Shown piece by piece: positions 1 to 11,300 of a stretch of DNA of 64,000 bases (its first letter is position 1; each line of letters opens with the position of its first letter). A model generated the notes under the pieces. The model made no database searches and was not told the DNA's origin. It saw only the letters and a program-made list of their open reading frames with translations. The translations under genes were made by a program, and so were the position numbers. The stretch comes from Marchantia polymorpha subsp. ruderalis (Eukaryota > Streptophyta > Marchantiopsida > Marchantiales > Marchantiaceae), in assembly GCA_037833965.1 (NCBI GenBank), contig AP031355.1, positions 1,761,501 through 1,825,500 of the forward strand, read 5' to 3'.

Positions 1-2251
1 GAACAGGACAAGGATAAAACGACGTTCACAACCGACTGGGGAACTTACGCATATCACAAGATGCCCTTCGGTCTGTGCAACGCACCTGCCACCTTTCAGC
101 GGATGATGACCAATATTTTTCAGGAGCAACTGAGAAAGTTCCTGGAAATATTCATAGACGACTTCTATGTCTTTGGAAAGCGGTCGGAACACCTAAGTCA
201 CCTGAGGCAGACCTTTGATAAATGTAGGGAGAGGAGTTTGTCGCTGCACCCCGAGAAGTGCTTTTTCTTTATGACTAGTGGAATCTTGTTGGGCCATCGG
301 GTCTCGGCAGACGGCATTGCAGTGGACATCGAGAAGGTCAAGGTTATACTCGAGCTTGAGCCACCAACGAATCTGAGAGAGCTTCGAGCATTCCTGGGTC
401 ATGTGGGCTACTACCGAAGATTCATACACATGTATGCAATATTGGCGGCCGACCTCACCAAGTTGTTGAAGAAGGACGAGCCTTATGCCTGGGGTGCAAA
501 CCAGCAGTCAGCATTCGAGGCTCTTAAAGCGAAACTCACGACAGCTCCAATGCTAAGGAGTCCAGACTAGAATCGACCATTCCATGTTAACGTCGACACA
601 TCTGCATTTGCCATCGGCGTAGTGCTGAGCCAAAAGGATGACAATAAAAAGGACTACCCGATCTATTTTGCGAGCCGTCAGCTGTCTCTAGCAGAGAGGA
701 AGTACACCACGACGGAGAGAAAAGCGTTGGGGATGGTGTACTCCTGTAAAAAGTTTCGACACTACCTAATCTGCTACGAGTTTGTGTTCCATGTGGATCA
801 CTACGCATTGCAACACCTAGTCAAGAAGGCCGACCTGTCCGGTCGGATAGCCAGATGGGTGCTGTTGCTACAAGAGTTCACCTACACGGTCCACACCAGG
901 AAAGGGGTGCATCACAAAAATGCAGATTACTTGTCCAGATTATGGACCCAGCCTACCGAGGAGGAATTGGTGGACGATTTTCCAGATGAAGAATTGTTTC
1001 AGTTGTCTGCGGGGCACGAGTCCCGCTATGCCGACCTATACCGTTATCTGCTAACACTTCAGTGTCCCGTGGGCATGGACTTGGAACAAAGGACTGTCTT
1101 TATTCATAAGGCAAGCCCGTACCAACTCCAGCAGGGTTTGTTGTTCAAGAAGATGGCAGATGAACGCTTGTGCAGGTGTCTGGAGGAATAAGAGGTCCCA
1201 ACAGTAGTAAGTGCGATGCATACCGAGGAGGCGGGTGGACACTATGCCACCCGGAACACAGTCACAAAGATTGTAAATGCGGGGTATTGGTGGCCGACCA
1301 TGTTTAAGGATGTTCTCGATTACATCCGCAAATGCGATAGTTGTTAGAGGACGGGGAGACCAACGCCTACCACACGATGGCCCCTGACTCCCATCATGCC
1401 TCTAGCACCTTTCGAAAAGTGGGGCATTGATTTGGTAGGGCCGATACAACCAGTGACTAGAAACACACGAAGGCGCTACATTCTGTTAGCTACGGACTAC
1501 GCCACCAAAATGGTGGAGGCCAAGGCCACAAGAAGAGATGATGCAGCCACAGTGGCAGCCTTCTTGTTCGAGTCGATTATCACGCGCTACGGGTGTCCCT
1601 TAGAGCTAGTCAGCGACCGGGGCACGCATTTTCTGAACCAGATAATCGAAGATCTGACACGGTATTTTCACATCAAGCACCGGAAGACTACCCCATACAA
1701 TCCCAAGGCGAATGGATTGACGGAGAAGTCCAATGATCTGTTGTGTAAAATACTACTCAAAGTCACGGTAAACCACGCTTAGGACTAGGATACGAAGTTA
1801 GCAGCCGCTCTATGGGCGTACCGGACAGCTGAAAAAATTACGACCAAACAGACACCATACTTTCTGGTGTATGGTCAGCACCCGATCCTCCCGATCGAGT
1901 TCGAAGTACCCACTTAACGAACGTTGGATTTACAAAGGGTGAGCGCAGAGGAGAGTCAGCTCTACAGATTACAGGAGGTCATGCTGCTGGAAGAGAGGAG
2001 ACGAGAGGCTGAAGAACGCACCAGGAGAATTCAGCTCTGCCGGAAGGAGAGATACGATAAGAAGATCAAACCTGTACTCCTGCAGAAGGGTGATTTGGCA
2101 CTGCTCTACGTCAGCAGGCATGCCAGCTTTCCAGGCAAACTGCACCTAAGATGGATGGGACCTTACAGGGTTGTCGAAGTCTTCTCGAACGGATCCATCC
2201 AACTTGCGGATCTGGCCGGCGATTTACTAGGCACCCGAGTGAATGGGTGGC
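1..2251 (+). pseudogene. A1: Ty3/gypsy pol relic (RT to integrase end)
   Basis: Right-hand part of a family A pol region whose left part lies outside the window. Read in order it shows the end of reverse transcriptase (the catalytic IDD motif after the MPFGLCNAPATF block), RNase H (YFASRQLSLAERKYTTTE, then VDHYALQHL), the integrase core (WGID, SDRGTHF and ANGLTEKSN blocks carrying the D,D,E residues) and the C-terminal GPY-type module (WMGPYRVVEVFSNGS). No chromodomain follows. It is closely similar to the pol of the whole copy at 15452-18292. It is a fossil with about five breaks and runs straight into LTR sequence at its right end. Identity as Ty3/gypsy pol is certain; subfamily placement comes from similarity to A4. 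Confidence 0.93.
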
Positions 2252-5200
2252 GGTCCGCAGCGTAGTACGGTCGCGGAGTTCAAATTCGCCAATTCGAGCG
2301 TGAGAGTTAAATCGGCGTCGGCGGAGCGTGAAGCCGCGCTTGAGAGCGGAGACCGTTTTAGCGTAGAGCCGAGGCGGCCATCAATTGAGTCGTCCTTCAC
2401 GAGCAAGAGCCGACCATGACCTTCGACAGGTAGGCGGAGAGCGTCCCATTCTTGAATTCGCGATTCCATTTTCTAGTGCGAGCTGCGCGCGTCCATCTGC
2501 TAGCTGCTAGGCACTCCCAACATCGCCGCGCCGAGGATTACTTGGTGATTGAGAGAGAAGTGAGTGCGCGTGATTTGGAATTGAGTGAGATTAGAGTTTG
2601 CCGAGGAAGAAAGGAGCTCGAGCGGAGCGGAAGGAGAATTAGCAAGCAGGCGAACTCCAAGAACGCAATGACGAGACTGGGCCGATTGCGGATGCTGCCG
2701 CTCCGACTACCACAGAACGGGCTGCGCGCTTACGAGGAGCGCCTAATAGCAAGAAAGCTCAATTTCATGCTATGGGAATGGAACTACATCTGTGTGGATA
2801 TGGTGCGCGAGTGGCTAGAGCCAAAGGGACCACCTACGCGCGGATTGCGGCCGCATGTTGATCGATGAACGGTCCAAGATTGGGCGCAGGCATTGGGGAG
2901 ATGTGCCGGCATCCCAGGGCGCCTCCTCTTTGATAGTGAGAGCGTCAAGGTGTCCAAGCAGGACGAGGCGCAATTTGTGGAGCTGTTCAAGCGGGAGAAA
3001 TCTATCAAGAATGGGTACAAGACCCGCGATTACAAGGATCGCTTCCGCCGAACTGTGGCTACGGCGCTGCTGCAATTACTGCAGCCACACCGCGCCTGCT
3101 ACATCACATTGTGGCAGGTCTCTTTTGTGGAGTGCATCATCGAGGGAGCTCCAATTCACTAGGCGAGCATCCTGCACAGGGTGATGCGACAGCACGCTTT
3201 TGAGGAGAAGGGGGGAACTCTAAATCATCTCTCTCCTTTCCTCATCAATTTTTATCGACACCGAAATTGTTTGACCGCGGCGGAGCTTGCTCGTTTTCCG
3301 CCGTTGTCCGTCGACCATCCCGGGAGGTATGTGCGGGAGAACGAGGTCGACACTGATGCAGAGGAGTCGCCGACTTCTACTCCGTCAAGGCGGAGAGACG
3401 AAGGGAGAAATACTCCTGCAGCAAGAGTGCCGCGGAAGCGGCGATGGAGAGAGGAGTCCGAAGAGGAGCAGCATCAAGAACCCACTGCTCCCCTTCGACA
3501 CCGGCCGTTGTACGAAGCGTACAGCCGGCTGAAGTAGAAGGCGCGCAGGCTTGTGTTACCAGCCAGCAGCGCGGACACGGCGACGATTGCGACGGAGAAA
3601 GGAAGTGCGTCGCCAGAGAAGAACGAGGGAGCGCGGACGTCTGCAGGAGCAACGGACCACGCTGCACCCTCGACAGACGAGAGGCCGCCTACGGGCCAAG
3701 GGCCTACGGAGTTACCACGTGCGTTGCGGACAGGTGTTCCGCCTGCGCACAGGCGAGGCTCGACGGACAGGCGACCACAAGCAGACGTGGACCTACGCCT
3801 ACGCGTGGGAAGAAGCAGTCCGCCTGTGCACAGGCGTTCGCCTGTGCACAGGTCGCCTCAACACGTGCCGCCTGTGCACAGGCAGGAATCACCCCCGTTC
3901 CAACGTAGGAAGGGGAAGGAGCCGGCGGAAGATCCGCCTACGGGACACAGGCCTTCGGGGCCAGACCCTCCGGCGCACAACGCGCCGCGATTTGCGCCTT
4001 CGGCGCCAGGGCCTTCGGGCCGAGGAGATGCGAGCAGGGAGCGTGCGGAGGTCGCACGATCGGCGAGTAGTCCGCCGGTAGATGCGCCTTCGGCGGTAGG
4101 GCCTACGGGCCAAGGGACATCGGGCGAGCGGCCCCCGGCTATGTCGCCTTTGGCGATAGACGCCTTCGGCGCTGCGCCTACGGCAGACAAAGCGCCGGCA
4201 TTTGCGCCTGCGCACAGGCTAGGCACAGCCCTCGCGCAGGACCGATCGAGGGAGCAGCACCTGACGGTGGAGCGGATTGACTGTTCGCGGGACGAAATTT
4301 TGGTGCGCGATGCGCAATCAAACCCCGCGCAGACACCCTCCACTCGATCGCCTTCGGCGGCGGACGTCGGCGGCAGAAAGGATACGGTCGAGGACCGGCA
4401 AGCGGGCGACGGGGATGCGGCACGGCCACATTCGCCCACTGCCTTGGACATTTTGGCAAAGAGCAGCGAGGCTGCAGCGGTGCCTTCGCAGGCAGCACAC
4501 GTCGACAACGTGCAGCCCCACTCGGGTCAGTCGCCAACGCAATCAATGGCGACTGAAATCCTCAACTCGGATGATGACGACGGAGGCTCCACCGAAGCAA
4601 TGTCGGGAGCCGGGGATACCAAGGAGGAGGAGGAGGAAATTGTTGGAGCGCCGGCGGCGGCGCTCTCTGAGCAGGTGATACCGTTGCTAAAGTACTTGGA
4701 TCGCAAATTTGATAAATACGCCGATCTACTTCAGCCGGGATCTTACATCGAATTAGTGCGCAGGCGGACTCGCACTAAAGTCCACACTAGCAAGCTACTA
4801 GCTAGGGTGGACCAGGAGTTGAAGGAATTGAGGGAGAGGCATGCTTGTTTGTGGGGGCAGTACAACCTTGAGAGGAAATCGCACGCCCTCGACAGGATGA
4901 GGAAGGAGAGATTGGAAGAGCTCACCCAGGATGTGGTGAAGACCACGACGGATTTGATGTCTGAGTAAACTCAGAATCAGATTCTGTCAGAGGAGCTCGT
5001 GCGACAGACGCGTTTGTTGGCGGAGTGTCAGCTCGCACGGCAGGCGGATGAGGATTTAATCCGCAGGCTACAGTCAGAGTGTGATGAATTGAGAGCGCAG
5101 CGTGCGGAGGCTAAATCGCGTGCGGAGGCCGGATCGCAGGCGAGAGGCAGATCGCACGAAGGAGGAGATGGCGAGGCGTGTTGCCCACTGTCTCAAGGGC

Positions 5201-6526
5201 TACGCCCACTGGGAAGTGGCGGCGCAGGAGAAACTCACACTGCGTGAGTTAGAGCTTCAAGTAGCGGGGTTGTTGACAGGCGACAGCAGGAGTCGGCGGA
5301 AGATGCCGAAGAAGTTGGACGCTTTTCTGTCGAAGGCGCGGGATACCATGTCCACCCTCGAGGTGGAGGTATCCGCGGCGTTGCAGCGGTTGGAACTGCG
5401 CAGTCGAGCGGAAGACTGGCAGGGTAGGGAGTTAGTGCGCGGCAGTCCGTCGCGCAGGAGACATAGCACAGGTTCCGCGAAGTGTAGTGTAGCGTGGTTC
5501 CGTGCCGGCGTGTAGCATAGTGCAGTGTAGTGCTAGTTAGGACTTAGAAGGTATAAAATAGTTCAAGGCGTTTGCCTTGGGTTCTTTTCCAATTTCAGAA
5601 GTACAGATCAGGAACTTATTTTCTCTGCGTGTTCGTGTCCTTAGTTCTGTCACCACGCAAGAGGAGCTACCACTTGGCGTTCCGCATTTTGTAGCTGAAG
5701 GCCTTCGGCTGAATGTTCAGAGCTAGTACATTGGTTAGAGACTTGAGTAGTTCGGATCTACACCTGCGGGTGATTGCCGATGCTCAGAGCCAGTGACTAG
5801 TTAGATACTTGAATAGTTTCGCCCCTATACCTTCGAGTGTCTGTTCCTGATTGTACTCCTTTGGGATTTTTCCCCTCAATGCCAAAGTGAAGTTTCGCTA
5901 CTTCGTGTAAGCCTTGGTTGTAAATTCAGGTTACGCTGCAGCAGGTGCCTTCAGGGTAACCCCTGTAGTATTTCTGGGAATGACAAGTGCCTAAGAATTC
6001 AAACTCTTCAATAGACTGTTATTGTGTTACTGGAATGTTTCTCAGTGAGTCCTTCAGTGCCGACCTGTGTTCTCTGCGCGTTTTGTGAGTTGAGAGTGTT
6101 GTTCACCGCGTATGAGTGACTTCGATCCAAAGTAGGTAGTCCAAACCGGGTTTCCTACGCTAGCAGCAAGCTAGTGGAAGTGTTGTAAAAGCCGGAGTTG
6201 GAAGTCACTACCCGCAGCTTCGCTAAGTGTACTCTTGAGAGACTTCCCCCCTGAAATCTTGAGTAGAGGTCCTAACGGATCTCTGGGTTGTGTTTTTGTA
6301 GTTTCTGGTGTGTGTGTGTGTGTGTGTGTTACGCTGCACTGTGCGACCTCCGAGTGCGCTCCGAGTGGACACTTGCAGTATTTCTGGGAGTGACAGTCGC
6401 CTGAGAATTCAAACTCCTCAATAGTCTGTTAAACGTGACACTTTGTACCCTGTGTGTTCCTCTGTCCCTATGGGTTCGACCTTTCTACCACTATATTGCA
6501 GTTTTAGCCTTTAGTGGGTTATTACA
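2252..6526 (+). repeat. A1: 3' LTR, incomplete at its left end
   Basis: Family A LTR lacking roughly its first kilobase. It contains the 5' untranslated part of the U3 ORF, the ORF relic, a TATA box (gtataaaata at 5551-5560), the dyad CAAGGC/GCCTTG at 5564-5579, the R/U5 direct repeats, a (TG)n run near 6308-6328, and the canonical end TTATTACA at 6519-6526. The next bases, CGACC, are probably the target duplication of A1, because they align with the middle of another U3 ORF (A2). Confidence 0.88.
2416..5515 (+). pseudogene. A1: U3 ORF relic
   Basis: Degenerate copy of the LTR-encoded protein described at 8364-11516, same strand and same place in the LTR. The conserved amino-terminal region, the PRKRRWREES basic patch, the proline-rich middle with PVHR repeats, the acidic EEEEE tract and the coiled-coil tail are all recognisable. 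It belongs to the older sequence group (SKQDEAQFVELFKRE rather than TKQEEAQFVELFKTG). It is a fossil with about four breaks. Confidence 0.85.
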
Positions 6527-7142
6527 CGACCGCATTCACCCACCGCCTTGGACATTTTAGTGGGGAGCAGCGAAGCTGCAGGAGTGCCTTCGGCGGCAGC
6601 ACCCGTAGACAACTCGCAGCCCCACTCGGGTCAGTCGCCAACGCAATCAATGGCGACTGAAATCCTTCCCTCGGATGATGACGAAGGAGGCTCCACAGAA
6701 GCAATGTCGAGATCGGGAGATACCGAGGAGGAGGAGGAGGAGATTGTTGGAGCACCGGCGCCGGCGCTCTCTAAGCAGGTAATACCTCTGCTGAGGTACT
6801 TGGATCGCAAATTTGATAAATACGCCGATCCACTCCAGCCGGGGTCCTACATCGAGTTAGTGCGCAGGCGGACTCGCACTAAAGTCCACACCAGCAAACT
6901 ACTAGCTAGGGTGGATCGGGAGCTGAAGGATTTGCGGGAGAAGCATGAATGCTTGTGGGGACAGTATAATCTCGTGCGGAAGACGCACACCCACTACGAC
7001 ACATTGAAGAAGGCGAGACTGGAAGAGCTCACCAGGGATGTGGTGAAGACCACGGAAGAACTGATTTTTGAGAAAACTCAGAATCAGATTCTGTTAGAGG
7101 AGCTCGTGCGACAGACTCGGTTGTTGGCGGAGTGTCAGCTTG
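6527..7142 (+). repeat. A2: LTR piece, left half (interrupted by A3)
   Basis: Part of the U3 ORF region of another family A LTR, from the segment before the acidic tract into the coiled coil. It continues at 23706 on the far side of A3, so A3 is nested inside it. On its left it abuts the end of A1's LTR, consistent with A1 also having inserted into this LTR. It is a fossil. Confidence 0.85.
7138..7142 (+). repeat. A3 target-site duplication, left (GCTTG)
   Basis: GCTTG directly precedes the LTR start TGTGGTACCCC and is repeated directly after the right LTR end at 23706-23710. Five bases is the size expected for a gypsy integrase. Confidence 0.93.
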
Positions 7143-8363
7143 TGTGGTACCCCACTTTTGGCAATTTTGAGGAAATTAAAACATTTTTGGAAAACTGTAC
7201 CCTGGCAACATTGTAAATAGCCTTCGGTACATCAAAACAGAGTGAATCCGGAAGATCGCGGGGATTCTCGAGGGATCTTATAGAATCTGAGATTTGGGGT
7301 GCCGCAGCAAGCACAGGCACCACCCTCCCTGCGAGTTCCGCAGTTAGGATCTCTACGGCGCAAGGCGCAAAATCCGCCTTCGGAGGTTGCGTCCGCGGCT
7401 GTAGGGAAACCCCCCGTAATTAGGTAAACCCTCGGGCGCCTTGACCAAGTTAGGGTCTCGTTGGAAAGAGCTCGACGCGCTGATTCTAACGAGCCCAAGA
7501 ACGCTTGGAACGGACGAGGACTTAGGGAGTTATCGCTACTGGAAGAAACGGAGGCGGTCGCCTTCGGCGGAAGGATTTCGCCACCGGCGCGAATTCCGCC
7601 TACGCGGAAGGGGGAATCAAATTTTGTCCTATGCGCGGACGAAGGCGTTCGCCTGAGCACAGGCAAAGTAGGGTTAGGGAAGGCGCGAAGTCCGCCTACG
7701 CACAGGCGAACGCCTGTGCACAGGCGCTTCGGCGTCGGCGGGAAATCCGCCTTGGGCCCTAGAAATGCGCCTTGTGAGGTAGAAAGTGTACGGCGCCTTC
7801 CGCGCCAGCGCGGCGCCACGTACGGCCGCCAGAGTAATCCCATCGGTACGGACCGTGCGGACGGCACGGGTGGATGCGCTCTTGGACGGACGGAGTTGCG
7901 GCGGCGGAAGCGCCGACGGAGAGACAAGGAACGGACAGACTGGACGGAGACGGCTGACCACGGTCAACGCCTTCCGCGCCAGCACAGCGCCGCGGACGGA
8001 ATTCGCCTGTGCACAGGAGGATGTTCAAGTTCCGCACCGGCGGAGGATCCGCCGAGGCTCCTGCCTGCGCACAGGCAGGAGTTGAATTTTTGTCCGATAT
8101 GCGGACACACGCGTCAAGGCAGAAGGGGATTGGCCGAGGGGCGGTACGAACAAGTGTACCGCGCAAGGCGGAAAACTCGCCTTCGGCGCTACGCCCCCAT
8201 GTCCGCAGGGCGACACGCTCGCGGAGTTCAAATACGCCAATTCGAGCGTGAGAGTTTAATCGACGACGGCGGAGCGTGAAGCCGCGCGTGAGAGCGAAGA
8301 CCGTTCCAGCGTACAGCCGGCGCGGCCATCAAGTGAGACGTTCTTCACGACCAAGAGCCGACC

Positions 8364-11300
8364 ATGACCTTCGACCGGGCGGCGGAGAGCGTCCCATTCT
8401 TGAATTCGCGATTCCAATCTCTTGTGCGCGCTGCGCGCATCCATCTGCTGGCTGCGGACCATTCTCGACGTCGTCACACAGGAGATTTCTTGCTGATTGA
8501 GGGAGAAGTGAGTACGCGTGATTTGGAATTGAGAGCGATTAGAGTTTGCCGAGAGAGAAAGAAACGCGGACAGTGCGGAAGTAGAATGAGCGGGCGAGCG
8601 AACCCCAGGAACGCAATGGCGAGACCGAGCAGATTGCGGATGGTGCCACTTCGCCTGCCGCAGAACGGGCTGCGCGCTTTCGAAGAGCGCTTGATAGCAA
8701 GAAAGCTCGATTTCTTGCTATGGGGATGGAATTACATCTGCGCGAATATGGTGCGCGAGTGGCTAGAGCCACAGGGACCACCCTCGCGCGGATTGCGTCC
8801 GCATGTTGACCGGTGGACAGTCCAAGATTGGGCGCAGGCGTTGGGAAGATGTGCTGGCATGCCAGGGCATCTCCTTTTCGACAGTGAGAGCATCAAGGTG
8901 ACCAAGCAAGAAGAGGCGCAATTTGTGGAGCTGTTCAAGACCGGGAGGTCTACCAAGAATGGGTACAGGACCCGTGATTACAAGGATCGATTTCGCCGGA
9001 CTTTGTCCGCGGCGCTGATGCAATTACTGCAGCCGCACCGCGCCTGCTACATCACATTGTGGCAGGTCTCTTTTGTGGAGTGCGTCATCGAGGGAACTCC
9101 AATTCACTGGGCGAGCATCCTGCACAGGGTGATGCGACAGCACGCGTTTGAGGAGAAGGGGGGAACTCTAAACCATCTTTCTCCTTTCCTCATCAATTTT
9201 TATCGACAGCGAAATTGTTTGACAGCGGCGGAGCTTGAACATTTTCCGCCATTGTCCATCGACCATCCCGGGAAGTATGTGCGGGAGAACGAGGTCGACA
9301 CTGACGCAGAGGAGTCCCCGACTTCTACCCCATCAAGACGGAGAGACGAAGGGAGACACACCCCTGCAGCGCGAGTGCCGCGGAAGCGGCGATGGAGGGA
9401 AGAGTCCGAAGAGGAGCAGCATCAAGAACTCTCTGCTCCCATTCGACCGCGGCCGCTGTGCGAGCCATACAGCCGGCCGAAGCAGAAGGCACGCAGACTG
9501 GTGTTGCCAGCTGACAGTGCAGACACGGCGACGATTGCGACGGAGATAGGAAGTGCGTCGCCGGAGAGGCGAGAGGAAGCGCGGACGACCGCAGGAGCGA
9601 CGGGCCACGCTGCAACCTCGTCGGGAGAGAGGCCGCCTACGGGCCAAGGGCCTCCGGAGTTACCACGTGCGATGCGGATAGAGGTTCCGTTTGCGCACAG
9701 GCGAACCTCCGCGGACGGACGAGCCTCCGCGGACCGGCGAACACAAGTGGACGTGGATCTACGCTTACGCGTGGGAAGGAGCAGTCCGCCTGTGCACAGG
9801 CGCTCGCCTGTGCACAGGTCGCCTGTGCACAGGTCACCTGTGCACAGAACACCTCCGCACGTGCCGCCTGTGCACAGGCAAGAATCACCCCCGTTCCAAC
9901 GTAGGAAGGGGAAGGAGCCGGCGGAAGAACCGCCTACGAGACACCGGCCCTCGGGGCCAGACCCTCCGGCGCACCACGCGCCGCAATTCGCGCCTTCGGC
10001 GCCAGGGCCTTCGAGCCGAGGGTATACGAGCAGAGAGCGTGCGGAGGCCGCACCATCGGCGGGAAGTCCGCCGATAGATGCGCCTTCGGCGGTAGGGCCT
10101 ATAGGCCGAGGAACATCGGGCGTGCGGCCCCCGGCCATGTCGCCTTCGGCGATAGATGTCCGCGGCGCTACGCCTGCGGCGGACAAGGCGCCGGCAAATG
10201 CGCCTGCGCACGGGCCGGGCACAGCCCCCACGGACCGATCGAGGGAGCAGCAGACGGAAGAGCGGAGTGACTGTCCGCGGGACGACATCTCGATGCGCGA
10301 TGCGCACTCCAACCCCGCGCAGCCACCCTCCGCTCGATCGCCTTCGGCGACGGACGACGGCGACAGAGAGAATGCGGGAGGCAATCAACAAGTAAGCGAC
10401 GGGGATGCCGCGCGGGTACATTCGCCTTCCGCCTTAGACATTTTGGCGACGAGCAGTGAGGCCGCAGCCGTGCCTTCGCAGGCAGCACACGTCGAGGACG
10501 TGCAGCCCCACTCGGGGCAGTCGCCGACGCATTCAATGGCGACTGAAATTCTCCACTCGGATGATGACGACGGAGGCTCCACGGAAGAAATGTCAGGAGC
10601 AGAAGACACCGAGGAGGAGGAGGAGGAAATTGTTGGAGCGCCGGCGGCGGCGCTCTCTGAGCAGGTGATTCCGTTGCTGCGGTACTTGGATCGCAAGGTC
10701 GATAAATACGCCGACCCACTCCAGCCGGGATCTTACATCGAGTTAGTGCGCAGGAGGACTCGCACTAAAGTCCACACCAGCAAGCTATTAGCTAGAGTGG
10801 ACCAGGAGTTGAGAGACTTGAAGGAGAAGCATGAGTGCTTGTGGGGTCAGTACAAGCTTAATCAGAAATTCTACAAGCACTCCGAGAAGATGAAGGATGA
10901 GAAACTGGGCGAGCTCACCAAGGAGCAGGTGAAGGTCAAGGAAGCACTCGATTCTGAGCAGGCCCAGAATCGGATTTTGTCAGAGGAGCTCGTGCGACAG
11001 ACGCGGTTGTTGGAACAATGTCAGCTCGCACGGCAGGCGGATGAAGAGTTAATCCGCAGGTTACAGTCAGAGTGTGGCGAATTGAGGGCGCAACGTGCTG
11101 AAACCGAATCGCAATTAGTGACGATTGAAGAGGATCGCAGGAAGGAGGCGGATCGCACGAAGGTGGAGACGGCGAGGCGAGTCGCCCACTGTCTCAAGGG
11201 CTACGCCCACTGGGAAGTGAAGGCGCAGGAGAAACTCACACTGCGTGAGTTTGAATTGCGCGCAGCCGGGTTGTTGTCAGGCGACAGTAGGAGTCGGCGG

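Noticed and set aside
7461-8279. Plus-strand open frame of 272 codons in noncoding U3 of A3 (and its twin at 18648-19466)
   Set aside because: Composition-driven: GC-rich palindromes suppress stops in all frames. It is not kept open in A4, A5 or A8, and has no recognisable domain.
9788-9879. CRISPR-like array
   Set aside because: Regularly spaced palindromes, but spacers of one or a few bases, a translated repeat inside a retroelement, a plant genome and no cas genes.
9422-10384. Long minus-strand open frames opposite the U3 ORF (several of 100-320 codons)
   Set aside because: They are shadows of the GC-rich plus-strand ORF; their Arg-rich or Ala/Gly-rich repeats mirror the palindromes and do not keep a start or end across copies.
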